Positions 53,215 through 61,636 are shown, counted from the first letter of the stretch. The stretch: 64,000 bases of DNA from JAGVPT01 sp963772165 (GCA_963772165.1 CAVYWA010000011.1:246894-310893), one strand, 5' to 3'. Program-made: numbers and translations. Notes: generated by a model not told the origin, from the sequence alone.

Positions 53215-54645
53215 ATGGGTAAGGCAGGCGGATTTCTTGAATACCCGCGGGTGAATCCGACGTATCGTCCCGTCGTTGATCGCATACAAGACTATCATGA
53301 ATTTGTTAATCCTCTCACCGAAGAAGAAATTAAACGGCAGGGAGCCCGGTGCATGGGCTGCGGCGTTCCGTTTTGTCATTGGTTAGGCTGTCCGCTGCAC
53401 AATGACATTCCCAATTGGAACGATCTCGTCTATCGGGGCCAGTGGCGAGACGCATACCAGCAGCTTGAGTGGACCAATAGCTTTCCGGAAATTACGGCCA
53501 GGGTATGCCCTGCAATGTGTGAAGCTGCGTGCACCCTTTCAGTCAACATCAGCGCAGTGTCGATACGGCAGATCGAATTGTTCGTCGCCGAACGGGCGTT
53601 CGAAAACGGCTGGGTTGTCCCATCGCTTCCAGCCATCGAAACGAACAAACGCGCCGCCGTCGTCGGTTCAGGACCGGCCGGTTTAGCTGCGGCTCAGAGG
53701 CTGCGGCACCTTGGAGATTCCGTGACGGTTTTCGAGAAGGCAGACAAGGCGGGCGGGATTCTCCGCTATGGAATTCCCGATTTCAAATTAGAGAAGTGGG
53801 TCATCGACAGGCGGTTGGAGCAGATGAAGTCGGAAGGGATTCGCTTTGAAACAAACGTGAATGTCGGAGAAGACATTTCCTCAAAAGAGCTGAGAGACTC
53901 ATTCGATGCGATTGTGCTGACTCCCGGAGCCGGCCATGCGCGCGGCTTGAAAGTCCCCGGCGTTGAACTTGAAGGCGTTCATCAAGCAATGGAATACCTC
54001 ACTCAGTCGAATATGTATGTCGCAGGATTGAAGCGGAGCGATGAGATCGTTTGGGCGGGAAACAAAAACGTTATTGTGATCGGCGGCGGCGATACCGGCA
54101 ACGATTGTGTCGGTACGGCAATCCGCCAAGGAGCCAAAGAAGTGCACCAGTTTGAAATTCTCCCCAAGCCGCGCGAATGGGACAAGGCCTATAATCCGGA
54201 TTGGCCCGACTGGCCGAAGATTCTGCGGAAGTCTTCTTCACATGAAGAGGGCTGCCATCGCGACTGGTCGGTGGGAACGAAAAAGTTTTCGGGAAGCGGA
54301 TCCAAACTCGAAAAGGGGGAATTCGTCCGCGTCGGATGGAACAAAGATGCGAACGGAAACGACCGGGAAATGTCCGAAATTCCGGGCTCTGAATTCACCG
54401 TTGATGCCGACCTCGTTTTTTTGGCGATGGGTTTTCTCCATGTCGAGCATGGAAAGCTTACGCATGACCTCGAGGTTGCTCTAGATGAACGGGGTAATAT
54501 CAAAACCGATGGTGCGTATGCAACATCCGTTCCCGGCGTCTATGTTGCAGGAGATGCGATGACGGGAGCGAGTCTGGTGGCGCGTGCGATGCGGCACGGC
54601 CGTGAAGCTGCCGCGGCATGCCATAAATATTTACAAGCGAATTAA
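53215..54645 (+). CDS. gltD: glutamate synthase small (beta) subunit
   Basis: The 476-residue flavoprotein has RCMGCGVPFCHWLGCPLHNDIPNWNDLV at the N-terminus (4Fe-4S cysteines), CPAMCEAACTLSVN, an FAD-binding loop AVVGSGPAGLAAAQRLRHLGDSVTVFEKADKAGGILRYGIPDFKLEK (residues 145-195), an NADPH-binding VIVIGGGDTGNDCVGTA, and a C-terminal GVYVAGDAMTGASLVARAM. It passes electrons from NADPH to the large subunit, which makes glutamate. gltB is not beside it, so it may pair with a distant GltB or serve another GltD-like oxidoreductase role. AGAAGG upstream is the ribosome site. Confidence 0.93.
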   Translation: MGKAGGFLEYPRVNPTYRPVVDRIQDYHEFVNPLTEEEIKRQGARCMGCGVPFCHWLGCPLHNDIPNWNDLVYRGQWRDAYQQLEWTNSFPEITARVCPAMCEAACTLSVNISAVSIRQIELFVAERAFENGWVVPSLPAIETNKRAAVVGSGPAGLAAAQRLRHLGDSVTVFEKADKAGGILRYGIPDFKLEKWVIDRRLEQMKSEGIRFETNVNVGEDISSKELRDSFDAIVLTPGAGHARGLKVPGVELEGVHQAMEYLTQSNMYVAGLKRSDEIVWAGNKNVIVIGGGDTGNDCVGTAIRQGAKEVHQFEILPKPREWDKAYNPDWPDWPKILRKSSSHEEGCHRDWSVGTKKFSGSGSKLEKGEFVRVGWNKDANGNDREMSEIPGSEFTVDADLVFLAMGFLHVEHGKLTHDLEVALDERGNIKTDGAYATSVPGVYVAGDAMTGASLVARAMRHGREAAAACHKYLQAN

Positions 54646-54920
54646 CTCTCGGTAACAAGAGCATCGGGTAGTTGCGGTATAGATTCATTGCCGACCCAAT
54701 AATCGGCAGCGTCATTATCCTGAACATTGGAAGGCCCCGCCGTCAAACATCCTTTTTTTGAAAATACCAGCGTATAGTATCCGCCAACAAGCACCCCTGT
54801 TAATTTCCAAGAACCATCCGGTGATGGTACAGTCGAAAGTTCAGCAGTTGTCGCTTGCACTCCGCTGCTATCCTGAAGAGAAAGTCCATTGTCTGCATGC
54901 AATGTTATTGCACCTCTCAT
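54642..54920 (-). CDS. small protein with carboxypeptidase-regulatory-like beta fold, possibly a 3' fragment
   Basis: Ninety-two residues with AITLHADNGLSLQDSSGV and LSTVPSPDGSWKLTGVLVGGYYTLVFSKKG, the pattern of a CarboxypepD_reg-like (Ig-type) module of exported proteins. The frame is protein-like upstream of the ATG (reading NQENGVPGPAESEGTVAFG) up to a stop beside an A7 run at about 54975, so the true start may be lost by a frameshift or truncation. Its stop overlaps the end of gltD on the other strand. No signal peptide is visible in the present frame. Confidence 0.4.
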   Translation of the reverse strand: MRGAITLHADNGLSLQDSSGVQATTAELSTVPSPDGSWKLTGVLVGGYYTLVFSKKGCLTAGPSNVQDNDAADYWVGNESIPQLPDALVTES

Positions 54921-55070
54921 GCCAAAAGCAACTGTTCCTTCTGATTCTGCCGGACCAGGGACGCCATTTTCTTGATTTTTTTATGCCGCCGAATTGTCAA
55001 CGGCGATTTCCGTCAAGGTGTCCGAAGGATTTCTTCAGGGAGCGATTATTTAAGACGCCACAGAATGAGT

Positions 55071-55973
55071 CTAGTTCTTATCCGGAGTTTCAATAACATA
55101 GAATGAATTAGGGGTGGCCCACACGTTCCGATTATCGCTCGAGTCGGGTCTTGTTGCATTAAAGCTTGAGATGGGCACCCGCGTAATTTGATCTACGTAG
55201 AATTGGCTGTCGATGAAGGCTTCAGCGTTAAAATTATCATTCGTGGAATATGTCAGGAAAATGCGAAAAGTTAACGGCGTGTTTTCTATACTGTACCTGG
55301 CGTACGAGACATGCGCCGTGAACGGACCTGCTGCAAGCGAGTCTTCTTGATAGGTCGTTCCTTCATATTTTACAAATCGTGTGATATGGACTTGCATATT
55401 GACATTTTCAAATGACGTATCCTTCTCCGAGAAGTGCGCTTGGCCGAGCGGGCCAATCGGATTTTCGGAGATCGAGTTAAAGGTGCGGGAGATGGTTGTG
55501 CCGGGCGGAATGAATGTTATTCTTTCCGGTCTTGTCACCGAGGTGACGGAAGACCAAAATGTATTTGAAAAAGCCGAGCCATAGCCGACGCCTGCTGTGT
55601 GGCTGTGGGCACGAAATGTTTCCCAAAATGACGCGCTGGCTGATGAAGACCCATTGGCCGTGACGGTGATAGTTTCGTCCCAATAGTCGTGCTTTGTTGT
55701 CCCGGTAATGTATGAGCATTTTTTCCAGTCGATGTACAGCGGCTGCTTTAATTTGTTATGGACGAATATCCCCACCAATCCATTCTCGCCCCAGAAAACA
55801 TACGCAACCTGAATTGAATCATTTTCATAGGTGGGGAAGCCTTCTACGGATGAACAATTAGGGGACTGCAATTCCAGCAACAGAGCTTGTGAGGGAGCCG
55901 GGGGCGGCGGCTGCGTACAAGACATAGCGGTGAGAAGTAAGGCTGAGACGATGGCGAAGGGAAAGTATTTCAT
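55071..55973 (-). CDS. lipoprotein of unknown function
   Basis: A 300-residue protein with a lipoprotein signal (MKYFPFAIVSALLLTAMSCTQPPPP). The second of two ATGs (55973) is chosen because GGAG lies 8 bp upstream of it; the first, at 55979, is too close. The mature part is beta-rich with VFWGENGLVGIFVHNKLKQPLYIDWKKCSYI, ITFIPPGTTISRTFNSI and LTFRIFLTYSTNDNFNAEAFIDSQFYV. This looks like the Bacteroidetes-type lipoprotein group with a DUF6-like beta domain, but I cannot name it. It may be a partner of the small gene downstream. Confidence 0.7.
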   Translation of the reverse strand: MKYFPFAIVSALLLTAMSCTQPPPPAPSQALLLELQSPNCSSVEGFPTYENDSIQVAYVFWGENGLVGIFVHNKLKQPLYIDWKKCSYITGTTKHDYWDETITVTANGSSSASASFWETFRAHSHTAGVGYGSAFSNTFWSSVTSVTRPERITFIPPGTTISRTFNSISENPIGPLGQAHFSEKDTSFENVNMQVHITRFVKYEGTTYQEDSLAAGPFTAHVSYARYSIENTPLTFRIFLTYSTNDNFNAEAFIDSQFYVDQITRVPISSFNATRPDSSDNRNVWATPNSFYVIETPDKN

Positions 55974-56681
55974 GATCATGCTCCATTTTGGAAGTGGATA
56001 AGATTCTGATTGGAGGTATGCGGTTCCCTAAGGATAACAACAATGCGAGTAGCATGCCTGTGTTAAGTAATGATGCGATAGGCTGCTCGTTCCAGAGTAA
56101 AATTGTAATGGAGGGTTCGCCGGAAAGTACATAAACGCCCCTTGTTGTCTTCCGCGATATTTCCTTCGCAGCAAAAATATTGCAATTCAGATACAAATGC
56201 AACTCTTCAATTTTTTTGAACTTCAGCCCGACAAGGCTTTTATCGCTCTTCGTGTAGAATACGACAGGCCAGCAGAGATCTCTATTGAAAGTCCAAAATT
56301 ATTGGAATGACCACTTGGGGATTTAGTGAAGATCTTCAGCATGACTTCAAGCGGTTTAAGCGAGGTTTAATGCAAGACAGAAATCTCTAATAATGATATG
56401 GCAAGGAGGTGAGAGATTCCATAAGCGCCTTCGCTCAAAAGGAGGCGGGCTGACCAGCGAGGTTGGCCGTGTCTGATTGCATGCTGCTTACATCCGTGAA
56501 CCCGCGGCGAGAAAAAGTGAATTGCAATCAATTCTTTTTTTTGCTAAATTAATTCGCATTATATTGCACGTGATCGTTGTGGCAGCCCGAAAAAGGCTGG
56601 CGAAATTTCTAACGGCGTGGTAGTTCAGTTCCGGTCAAAAACGCCGAAACTTCGCTGCACGAAATGCACGCCTTAAGTTAA
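55974..56681. other. long intergenic region upstream of the integrated element
   Basis: About 700 bp. 55974-56390 shows no coding pattern. 56400-56515 holds a strong AAGGAGGTG and can fold: GCCTT/AAGG arms near 56430-56450 and an outer GCGGG/CCCGC pair (56446 and about 56500). I cannot match it to a known RNA family. Near 56614 a short stretch GGCGTGGTAGTTCAGTT looks like the 5' end of a tRNA but lacks the rest. Confidence 0.35.
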
Positions 56682-56722
56682 GGCGGGGTAGCTCAGCTGG
56701 TTAGAGCGTCGGAATCATAATC
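56682..56722 (+). tRNA. 5' half of tRNA-Met(CAU), interrupted in the anticodon stem
   Basis: GGCGGGGTAGCTCAGCTGG followed by TTAGAGCGTCGGA and the loop ATCATAA (anticodon CAT) gives acceptor 5' strand, D arm and 5' anticodon arm of a Met-type tRNA. The next bases (TCACG) do not pair with TCGGA, and neither the T arm nor the 3' acceptor strand can be found before the recombinase gene. This fits an attachment site where an element entered the tRNA. Whether the 3' half lies beyond the window is not known. Confidence 0.6.
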
Positions 56723-56816
56723 ACGTTTTGCGGTTCAATCCTCAAGTTTTCCTCAATATTTCCTCCAGTGGTTCCCATTTTGGTTGCCCATTGCCTCCAT
56801 TTATCGGAGGTAAGGG

Positions 56817-57845
56817 ATGTATTTATCCAAACGTGGCGACATCTACTACCTGTGGTATAAAGATACCGACACAGGGAAGAAAAGCAAAGTCAGCACTCGA
56901 TGCAGAAGCAAAGAAGATGCGAAGCGTTTTTTTCATTCCTTTGATACTATTAAAAAGGAAAAAAGAAAGCGTGTGCTGAAGTATTCTTTCTCGCAATTCC
57001 GAGACGAGTATCTCGTTTATGCCTCCTCCATCCATACACGCAAAACATATCTCTGTGATGAAGTGTCTCTTGATCAATTTCTAAGATTCACCGGAGACTT
57101 GATGTTGCGGGATATAGGTGTAAGAGAAGTGGAACGTTTCATTGCTTACAAACAGAAAGAGACATCAGCCTGGAACGCGAAGAAATATTATGGTCATCTG
57201 GCAAGCGCATTTCAAAGGGCTGTGGTATGGAAGAAGATAGATAACAATCCGTTTCGAAGCGTTAAAAAGCCGAAGCCCGCAGAAAAACTTCCTGCGTATT
57301 TCTCCAAAGATCAACTTGCAGTACTTCTGAAATCGATAGAGGATCCTGATTTTCGTGACCTTGTTCTATTCGCGGTGATGACAGGCATGCGGATGAGCGA
57401 GATTTTGAACCTCCAATGGGAACAAGTCGATTTGGACCGCAAAATAATTCTTGTCAAAAACACTTCTAATTTTACTACTAAGTCCAAGCGAAACCGAAAT
57501 GTTCCGATGAACGACGGCTTGGCGATCATCTTGACAAGGAGAAAGCAAAGTGCTTCGTGTCCTTTTGTGTTTCATCGTGACAATCAGCCGCATACAGTTG
57601 ATAATGTAACGAAGCGGTTCAAGCAGTATGTCAGAGCATCCAAATTAGATGATGCTCTCCATTTTCATTCGTTGAGGCACACGACGGCCAGCCTACTTGT
57701 GCAGGCGGGAGTCTCAATCTACAACGTCAAAGAAATTTTGGGTCATTCGCAGATCGCTACCACCTTAATATATAGTCACTTGGCAGAATCGCACCTTACT
57801 GAATCGATAAACCGAATATCGTTGCCGGCGAATTTGCTGGAATGA
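56817..57845 (+). CDS. tyrosine recombinase/integrase of the element
   Basis: A 342-residue integrase starting at ATG 56817 with GGAGGTAAGG before it. Residues 1-60 form an arm-binding-like N-domain (GDIYYLWYKDTDTGKKSK), residues 60-160 a SAM-like core-binding domain, and the catalytic domain has MTGMRMSEILNLQWEQVDL (Arg I), FHSLRHTTASLLVQAG (H-x-x-R), LGHSQIATTLIYSH (His and the Tyr nucleophile). It lies 95 bp from the interrupted tRNA, the usual position for a tRNA-targeting integrase. A strong terminator ends the gene. Confidence 0.93.
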   Translation: MYLSKRGDIYYLWYKDTDTGKKSKVSTRCRSKEDAKRFFHSFDTIKKEKRKRVLKYSFSQFRDEYLVYASSIHTRKTYLCDEVSLDQFLRFTGDLMLRDIGVREVERFIAYKQKETSAWNAKKYYGHLASAFQRAVVWKKIDNNPFRSVKKPKPAEKLPAYFSKDQLAVLLKSIEDPDFRDLVLFAVMTGMRMSEILNLQWEQVDLDRKIILVKNTSNFTTKSKRNRNVPMNDGLAIILTRRKQSASCPFVFHRDNQPHTVDNVTKRFKQYVRASKLDDALHFHSLRHTTASLLVQAGVSIYNVKEILGHSQIATTLIYSHLAESHLTESINRISLPANLLE

Positions 57846-57851
57846 CAACGA

Positions 57852-57885
57852 TCCGGTACCATACCCAGTACCGGACTCTTTTTTT
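57852..57885 (+). terminator. intrinsic terminator after the integrase
   Basis: TCCGGTAC (57852-57859) pairs with GTACCGGA (57868-57875), loop of 8, followed by seven T (57879-57885). The stem also contains one of the CAGTACC sites. Confidence 0.75.
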
Positions 57886-58119
57886 GTACCATTCATTGGC
57901 AATTCATCGATTCTGGAGGTGATGGAGCTGAATCCCAGAAAATGCACCCCCTACAGAAAAAAATATATCTACTCTTAATTATTTATTTTTTTTCTATACC
58001 TATATCTTTTTTTCATTTCATCTCCTCAGTACCATAGTTCTTGGGTTTCAGACAATAAAATCAGGGTAATTGTGGTCTGGTACTGACCCCGGAAGTGACT
58101 TGGTACTGAATTCAGTACC
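57866..58119. repeat. five CAGTACC/GGTACTG sites downstream of the integrase
   Basis: CAGTACC occurs at 57866 and 58027 on the plus strand, GGTACTG at 58079 and 58102, and CAGTACC at 58113. The last two form a perfect 18-bp palindrome GGTACTGAATTCAGTACC (58102-58119). In lambda-like integration systems similar repeats bind the integrase or its directionality factor; here that is inference. The remainder of 57886-58340 has no recognisable gene. Confidence 0.5.
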
Positions 58120-58340
58120 GGACCTTCCCCTCGAATATCCGACCCATCGGTCTGCTTTTTGAACTCCTAACGTGTTCAGTGTAGAAGATGAACCTGACCC
58201 GTAAACTCAAGGTCGGATTCGATTTTTTTTGGGGCTTGCCCTGTCCAACGTACGACACTGCAACGACTTAGTCACGTTTTCACGCCGAATACGATTAACA
58301 AATTTTTTATACGTACTTTGGCCATCCAAACCCTCTCTTG

Positions 58341-59201
58341 TTATAGTCCTATCATTTCTCGAATCATATGTTTGTATTTTTTGTCTTCATATAAGTCATC
58401 CCATACTTGTTGAAGTGGTATGTGGATCACCGCATGATTTTGGTTAGGCAAATCTGCATTGGAGAAAATGATATTAATACCATCACCTCCGCTGTATTTC
58501 ACCAAAGCGTCGAGTTTCTTGATAACTTTCCTTTTACTTTTTGAATACGTGACTTGAGCGTATAGTTTCTTCCGCGTTATTGTTTGACCCAGAATATCCA
58601 CCGCCTCCATTCCCTGCCCTATCTTCGTAAGTAGGTATTCTATTCGATAGCCGCGGGGACAGTACTTTGATCGCAACCATTCTGCACACATTACTTCTTG
58701 GACTTTGTAGTGCATATTCTTTAATGAAGGGGTGAAACGAATAAGACCATACGCATAACGCACGTAGTCTGCTCCCCTGCGAATTGGGTTAAGCGTTGAT
58801 TGCATTGGTTTGAACATCGTAATCATCTGGCGTTGCCTCTGAGTTACGGTCCGGATATTATGTAGCTTGAGCGATTTAAGGCCTTTGAAATCTTTAGCTT
58901 TGGAAGAGGAAATGAATTTGAGACGCGAGCCCTTTTTGACTTCGCCAATGATGTATTTTCCGCGCGCGTATTGCGCAACGACGATGGCGCCATTTTTTTT
59001 AATTTTTTGGAATTGTGTCCAGGCACGTTTGAATTTCAATTCCCTCCTGCTCTTCTTTGAATACTGCTCCCACCTATGGAAGGATTCTCTATTGAAATGT
59101 ATCGCAATTCGCTTTCTCCGTTGAAGCATCTCTACGTCTTTATGATTGAGATTATGTCGAATAAAATAGACGCTTAATGCTTCATGATTAGGTTTTAACA
59201 T
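58341..59201 (-). CDS. putative PD-(D/E)XK-like protein of the element
   Basis: About 286 residues from ATG 59201 (a TTG at 59234 gives 11 more). The middle reads IKKNGAIVVAQYARGKYIIGEVKKGSR, a small beta-barrel-like module (EVE/SH3-like pattern, tentative). The C-terminal part has VQEVMCAEWLRSKYCPRGY, then MEAVDILGQ and KKLYAQVTYSKSKRKVIKKLDALVKYSGGDGINIIFSN. This is the shape of a PD-(D/E)XK core: Glu of the first helix, Asp at about 202, and Q-x-T in place of E-x-K. It might be a modified-base-dependent nuclease or an inactive sensor. It lies last in the minus-strand cargo. Confidence 0.55.
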   Translation of the reverse strand: MLKPNHEALSVYFIRHNLNHKDVEMLQRRKRIAIHFNRESFHRWEQYSKKSRRELKFKRAWTQFQKIKKNGAIVVAQYARGKYIIGEVKKGSRLKFISSSKAKDFKGLKSLKLHNIRTVTQRQRQMITMFKPMQSTLNPIRRGADYVRYAYGLIRFTPSLKNMHYKVQEVMCAEWLRSKYCPRGYRIEYLLTKIGQGMEAVDILGQTITRKKLYAQVTYSKSKRKVIKKLDALVKYSGGDGINIIFSNADLPNQNHAVIHIPLQQVWDDLYEDKKYKHMIREMIGL

Positions 59202-59273
59202 AAACTTGTTTCGAATGTTATTCGTGTCGTTCAACGAACTGTGTGTTGCGTCCGGTTAATCCTGACCACCATC

Positions 59274-60032
59274 TTAATTGGACGGAATAGCAATATTAAA
59301 GTGACTTGTGAGTCGATAAAGCAGTTCATCTAATGGAGTGCAAATTAGAACTTGTTGTGCTGGAACAGTAGCATGTTGGATGCCGACCAATGAATAAACG
59401 GGCTTATCGGAATTTTCTGTCGTTGGGTCGAAATGCCAAAGGCCACATCCGCTCAAGCCAAAGGGTGATATTGGATCTCGAGGTTCTTTGTTTCCGTCGA
59501 CAAAGGGGCCACCCCACTTATCGCCATAAGGAATAATAAGTCTTTTCTTTGGATCATACATTGACTTGAGTCGATCAGGCCAAAGTTCAAAGGACAAAAT
59601 GGCGACTGTGATAAACGTGACGGGAACATGATCGACCCCGTCAACGTTTGATGATTCACCGCGTGGGAAACCGCAAAGAGCGAGCCTTGTTTGGTTTGCA
59701 GGAATTTCCGCCTTAATTTTTTGATGAACTGAGAACGGGGCGCTGTATTGACTAAGTCGAACATTTACTTCGAAGGGATCTAATTCTAAGAACCCTATAT
59801 CAGATTCTTTGTCGGTCCATTTGTTCAAAATGGTGAATCTGCTTTGATGCGGTATGATTCCCAGGTTTATATCGACGTTCCCTTGAATAACGTGTTCCGC
59901 TGACAGAACAAAGATTCGATTGGCAATGCGAACAAGTACTCCCGAACCCGTCCTGTCACGGTCAACCTCGAAAATGAAGACTGAATGAGATCGGATATGT
60001 AAATGTAAACTGGTTGGTGTGTATGGCTTCAT
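59274..60032 (-). CDS. trypsin-like serine protease domain protein
   Basis: 252 residues from ATG 60032; a TTG at 60038 is possible. The chymotrypsin-type triad is legible: GSGVLVRIANRIFVLSAEHVIQG (His 47), KESDIGFLELD (Asp 78) and FGLSGCGLWHF (Ser 194, in the position of GDSGGP). There is no signal peptide, so it is a cytoplasmic protease, unlike secreted trypsins. LVGIQHATVPAQQVLICTPLDELLYRLTSHF closes the fold. The DUF2971 gene ends 36 bp upstream on the same strand. Cytosolic trypsin-like modules are frequent effectors in defence systems; that role is inferred. Confidence 0.75.
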   Translation of the reverse strand: MKPYTPTSLHLHIRSHSVFIFEVDRDRTGSGVLVRIANRIFVLSAEHVIQGNVDINLGIIPHQSRFTILNKWTDKESDIGFLELDPFEVNVRLSQYSAPFSVHQKIKAEIPANQTRLALCGFPRGESSNVDGVDHVPVTFITVAILSFELWPDRLKSMYDPKKRLIIPYGDKWGGPFVDGNKEPRDPISPFGLSGCGLWHFDPTTENSDKPVYSLVGIQHATVPAQQVLICTPLDELLYRLTSHFNIAIPSN

Positions 60033-60067
60033 TTGCAATGAGTTCGTTTTCTGTCCCGGGTTTCTCT

Positions 60068-60949
60068 TCAGCGATAAGGAACTTTGGATTTGCGAAATTT
60101 CACATTCGAAATTCCCAATCCTCCTAAGAATAATTCCATATTTCCAGATTCGCTGTGGTTTTTCGGGCCCCAGATGATTTCCGCAACGACAGAAGCATCG
60201 AATGGTAAATCCAAGTGAGGCACGAAATGATTATCTCGTACCTTAAAGCCAATTGTTTCACCCGGGATATCCTTGATCCCACGCGCTGTTCCTCCTCGAT
60301 CGACGAATCGCTTGAGATCACCCTGCATATCGACATTTACAGCGTGCACGCAGCGAATTTCATTCTCATGCTGAAATACTGGATTCTTGAATGCGATCAT
60401 AAATGTTGCAATGATGGAACAATCCAGTTGAAATTCTGCTTGTTTCGTTGTCGGATCATCGTCTCGATGGTGAACATAAGTCGCAACAATAGCCCCTATC
60501 ATTTCTTCGATCTGTTTTTCTCGTCGATATTCGACCTTGAGGAGAGTGATAGGAAGATTTTGGAGTGCTGAAGCTTTGAAGCCGATAGCATAACCCCTGC
60601 CGTCATCCCCGTATGCACGCCACTGCTCTAAACTGTCATGCTCCACTGAGAAGCAGGCAACAAATGGATGGATGATAAGTTGAATAGGAGAAATTATCTT
60701 ATCCATCGAATCGATAAATGATAAGTCAATACGAGGTATTGCACCGGAAATGCCGGATCGCTTTAGAAGTCGATTCGCAGCTTCCTCGAAAATGGCGTAC
60801 CCCCACCGTGTTTCGTGAGCATCATTCAACATGTTAATGTCAGTAAATCGAATGCGACTTGATTCCAGAATTGCCTGCAGTGTTTCAGAAGAACAGTAGT
60901 GATATACAACTTCATCATTAGCAGGCGTATAGAGGCGTTCAATCAACAT
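60068..60949 (-). CDS. DUF2971-family protein
   Basis: A 293-residue protein with VVYHYCSSETLQAILESSRIRFTDINMLNDAHETRWGY at the N-terminus and CFSVEHDSLEQWRAYGDDGRGYAIGF near 120, the two most conserved blocks of DUF2971 (YHYT...LRFT...LND..E and CFS...LWxxYxxxxxG..IGF). The family has no proven function but is common in mobile elements and near defence genes; the blocks resemble an ADP-ribosyltransferase-like arrangement (own impression). It is followed by the protease gene on the same strand. Confidence 0.8.
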   Translation of the reverse strand: MLIERLYTPANDEVVYHYCSSETLQAILESSRIRFTDINMLNDAHETRWGYAIFEEAANRLLKRSGISGAIPRIDLSFIDSMDKIISPIQLIIHPFVACFSVEHDSLEQWRAYGDDGRGYAIGFKASALQNLPITLLKVEYRREKQIEEMIGAIVATYVHHRDDDPTTKQAEFQLDCSIIATFMIAFKNPVFQHENEIRCVHAVNVDMQGDLKRFVDRGGTARGIKDIPGETIGFKVRDNHFVPHLDLPFDASVVAEIIWGPKNHSESGNMELFLGGLGISNVKFRKSKVPYR

Positions 60950-61039
60950 ACTCGGAATCCCATTGGGATCATTTAGGTATGTTACAAAATCTACAATTGA
61001 TCAGATTTCAAACTTTGCACACCGAAGTTCAGTCAGTGG

Positions 61040-61636
61040 TTAGGCCCCATCAATATTTGATGCTATCAAAGCTTCTTTATATAAAGTGCTTTGCAATAAA
61101 TATTTTCTACTCTGGTGAATAATTGATTTTATTGTCTTCTCTTCTGATTCCTTTAGATGTACGTAGTTGCCTGTTTCAAGAGATAAAAATCTAATAACTT
61201 CAAGAACATCCAGAACCATTTTGGGAAAGCCATGAATTTCGATAGACCAAGAAGTAGGGATATAGTGTTCGAACTTATTTCTGAATACGCCTTTCATTAG
61301 ACGAATTGACTTGCGTTGATCTGCAGTTAGTTGAAGATGTTTGCTGTCTATCATCATATTCATCCACATAGGATCTTCACATCGCTTCAATACTTCGTTA
61401 AAACTAATTAGTTTTTCAACACCACTCTTGGTGGTACATGTTACTCTACCTGGATCAGTACCTCTTACGGCGCAAACCGCAAATCCATAAAGTGCGGTAT
61501 GTAAGCAAAGTATCACCCATTTCCAAGCCACTGGATCATTTTCTGTTTCTTTAATGAAACTGCAGCCCTTAATTAAATAATTGAGAGAATTGGTTTCTTC
61601 GGAGAATCTTAAATATTTAGAATTGACTTTTGGCAT
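61040..61636 (-). CDS. HEPN-like protein with RNxxxH motif
   Basis: A 198-residue, helical protein. WKWVILCLHTALYGFAVCAVRGTD forms a hydrophobic helix at 38-61, and VFRNKFEHYIPTSWSIEIHG has R119-N120-x3-H124, the RNase signature of HEPN domains. Its N-terminal LNYLIKGCSFI helix and the ISFNEVLKRCED segment complete a helical bundle. HEPN proteins act as toxins or RNA-cleaving effectors in many systems. No antitoxin (MNT) gene is next to it. The kinase gene ends 183 bp upstream. Confidence 0.65.
   Translation of the reverse strand: MPKVNSKYLRFSEETNSLNYLIKGCSFIKETENDPVAWKWVILCLHTALYGFAVCAVRGTDPGRVTCTTKSGVEKLISFNEVLKRCEDPMWMNMMIDSKHLQLTADQRKSIRLMKGVFRNKFEHYIPTSWSIEIHGFPKMVLDVLEVIRFLSLETGNYVHLKESEEKTIKSIIHQSRKYLLQSTLYKEALIASNIDGA

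Noticed and set aside
55858..56202. Minus-strand frame of 114 codons overlapping the lipoprotein start
   Set aside because: Composition is unlike a protein and it conflicts with the well-supported lipoprotein.
56400..56515. Signal recognition particle RNA or riboswitch
   Set aside because: The conserved GGAAGGAAGCA tetraloop region of SRP RNA is absent, and no known riboswitch core could be matched.
56614..56635. Second tRNA gene (Asp-like 5' end)
   Set aside because: Only about 17 nt resemble a tRNA start; no D stem, anticodon arm or T arm follows.
58229..58447. Plus-strand frame of 72 codons after the CAGTACC sites
   Set aside because: It is antisense to the end of the cargo gene at 58341 and has no ribosome site.
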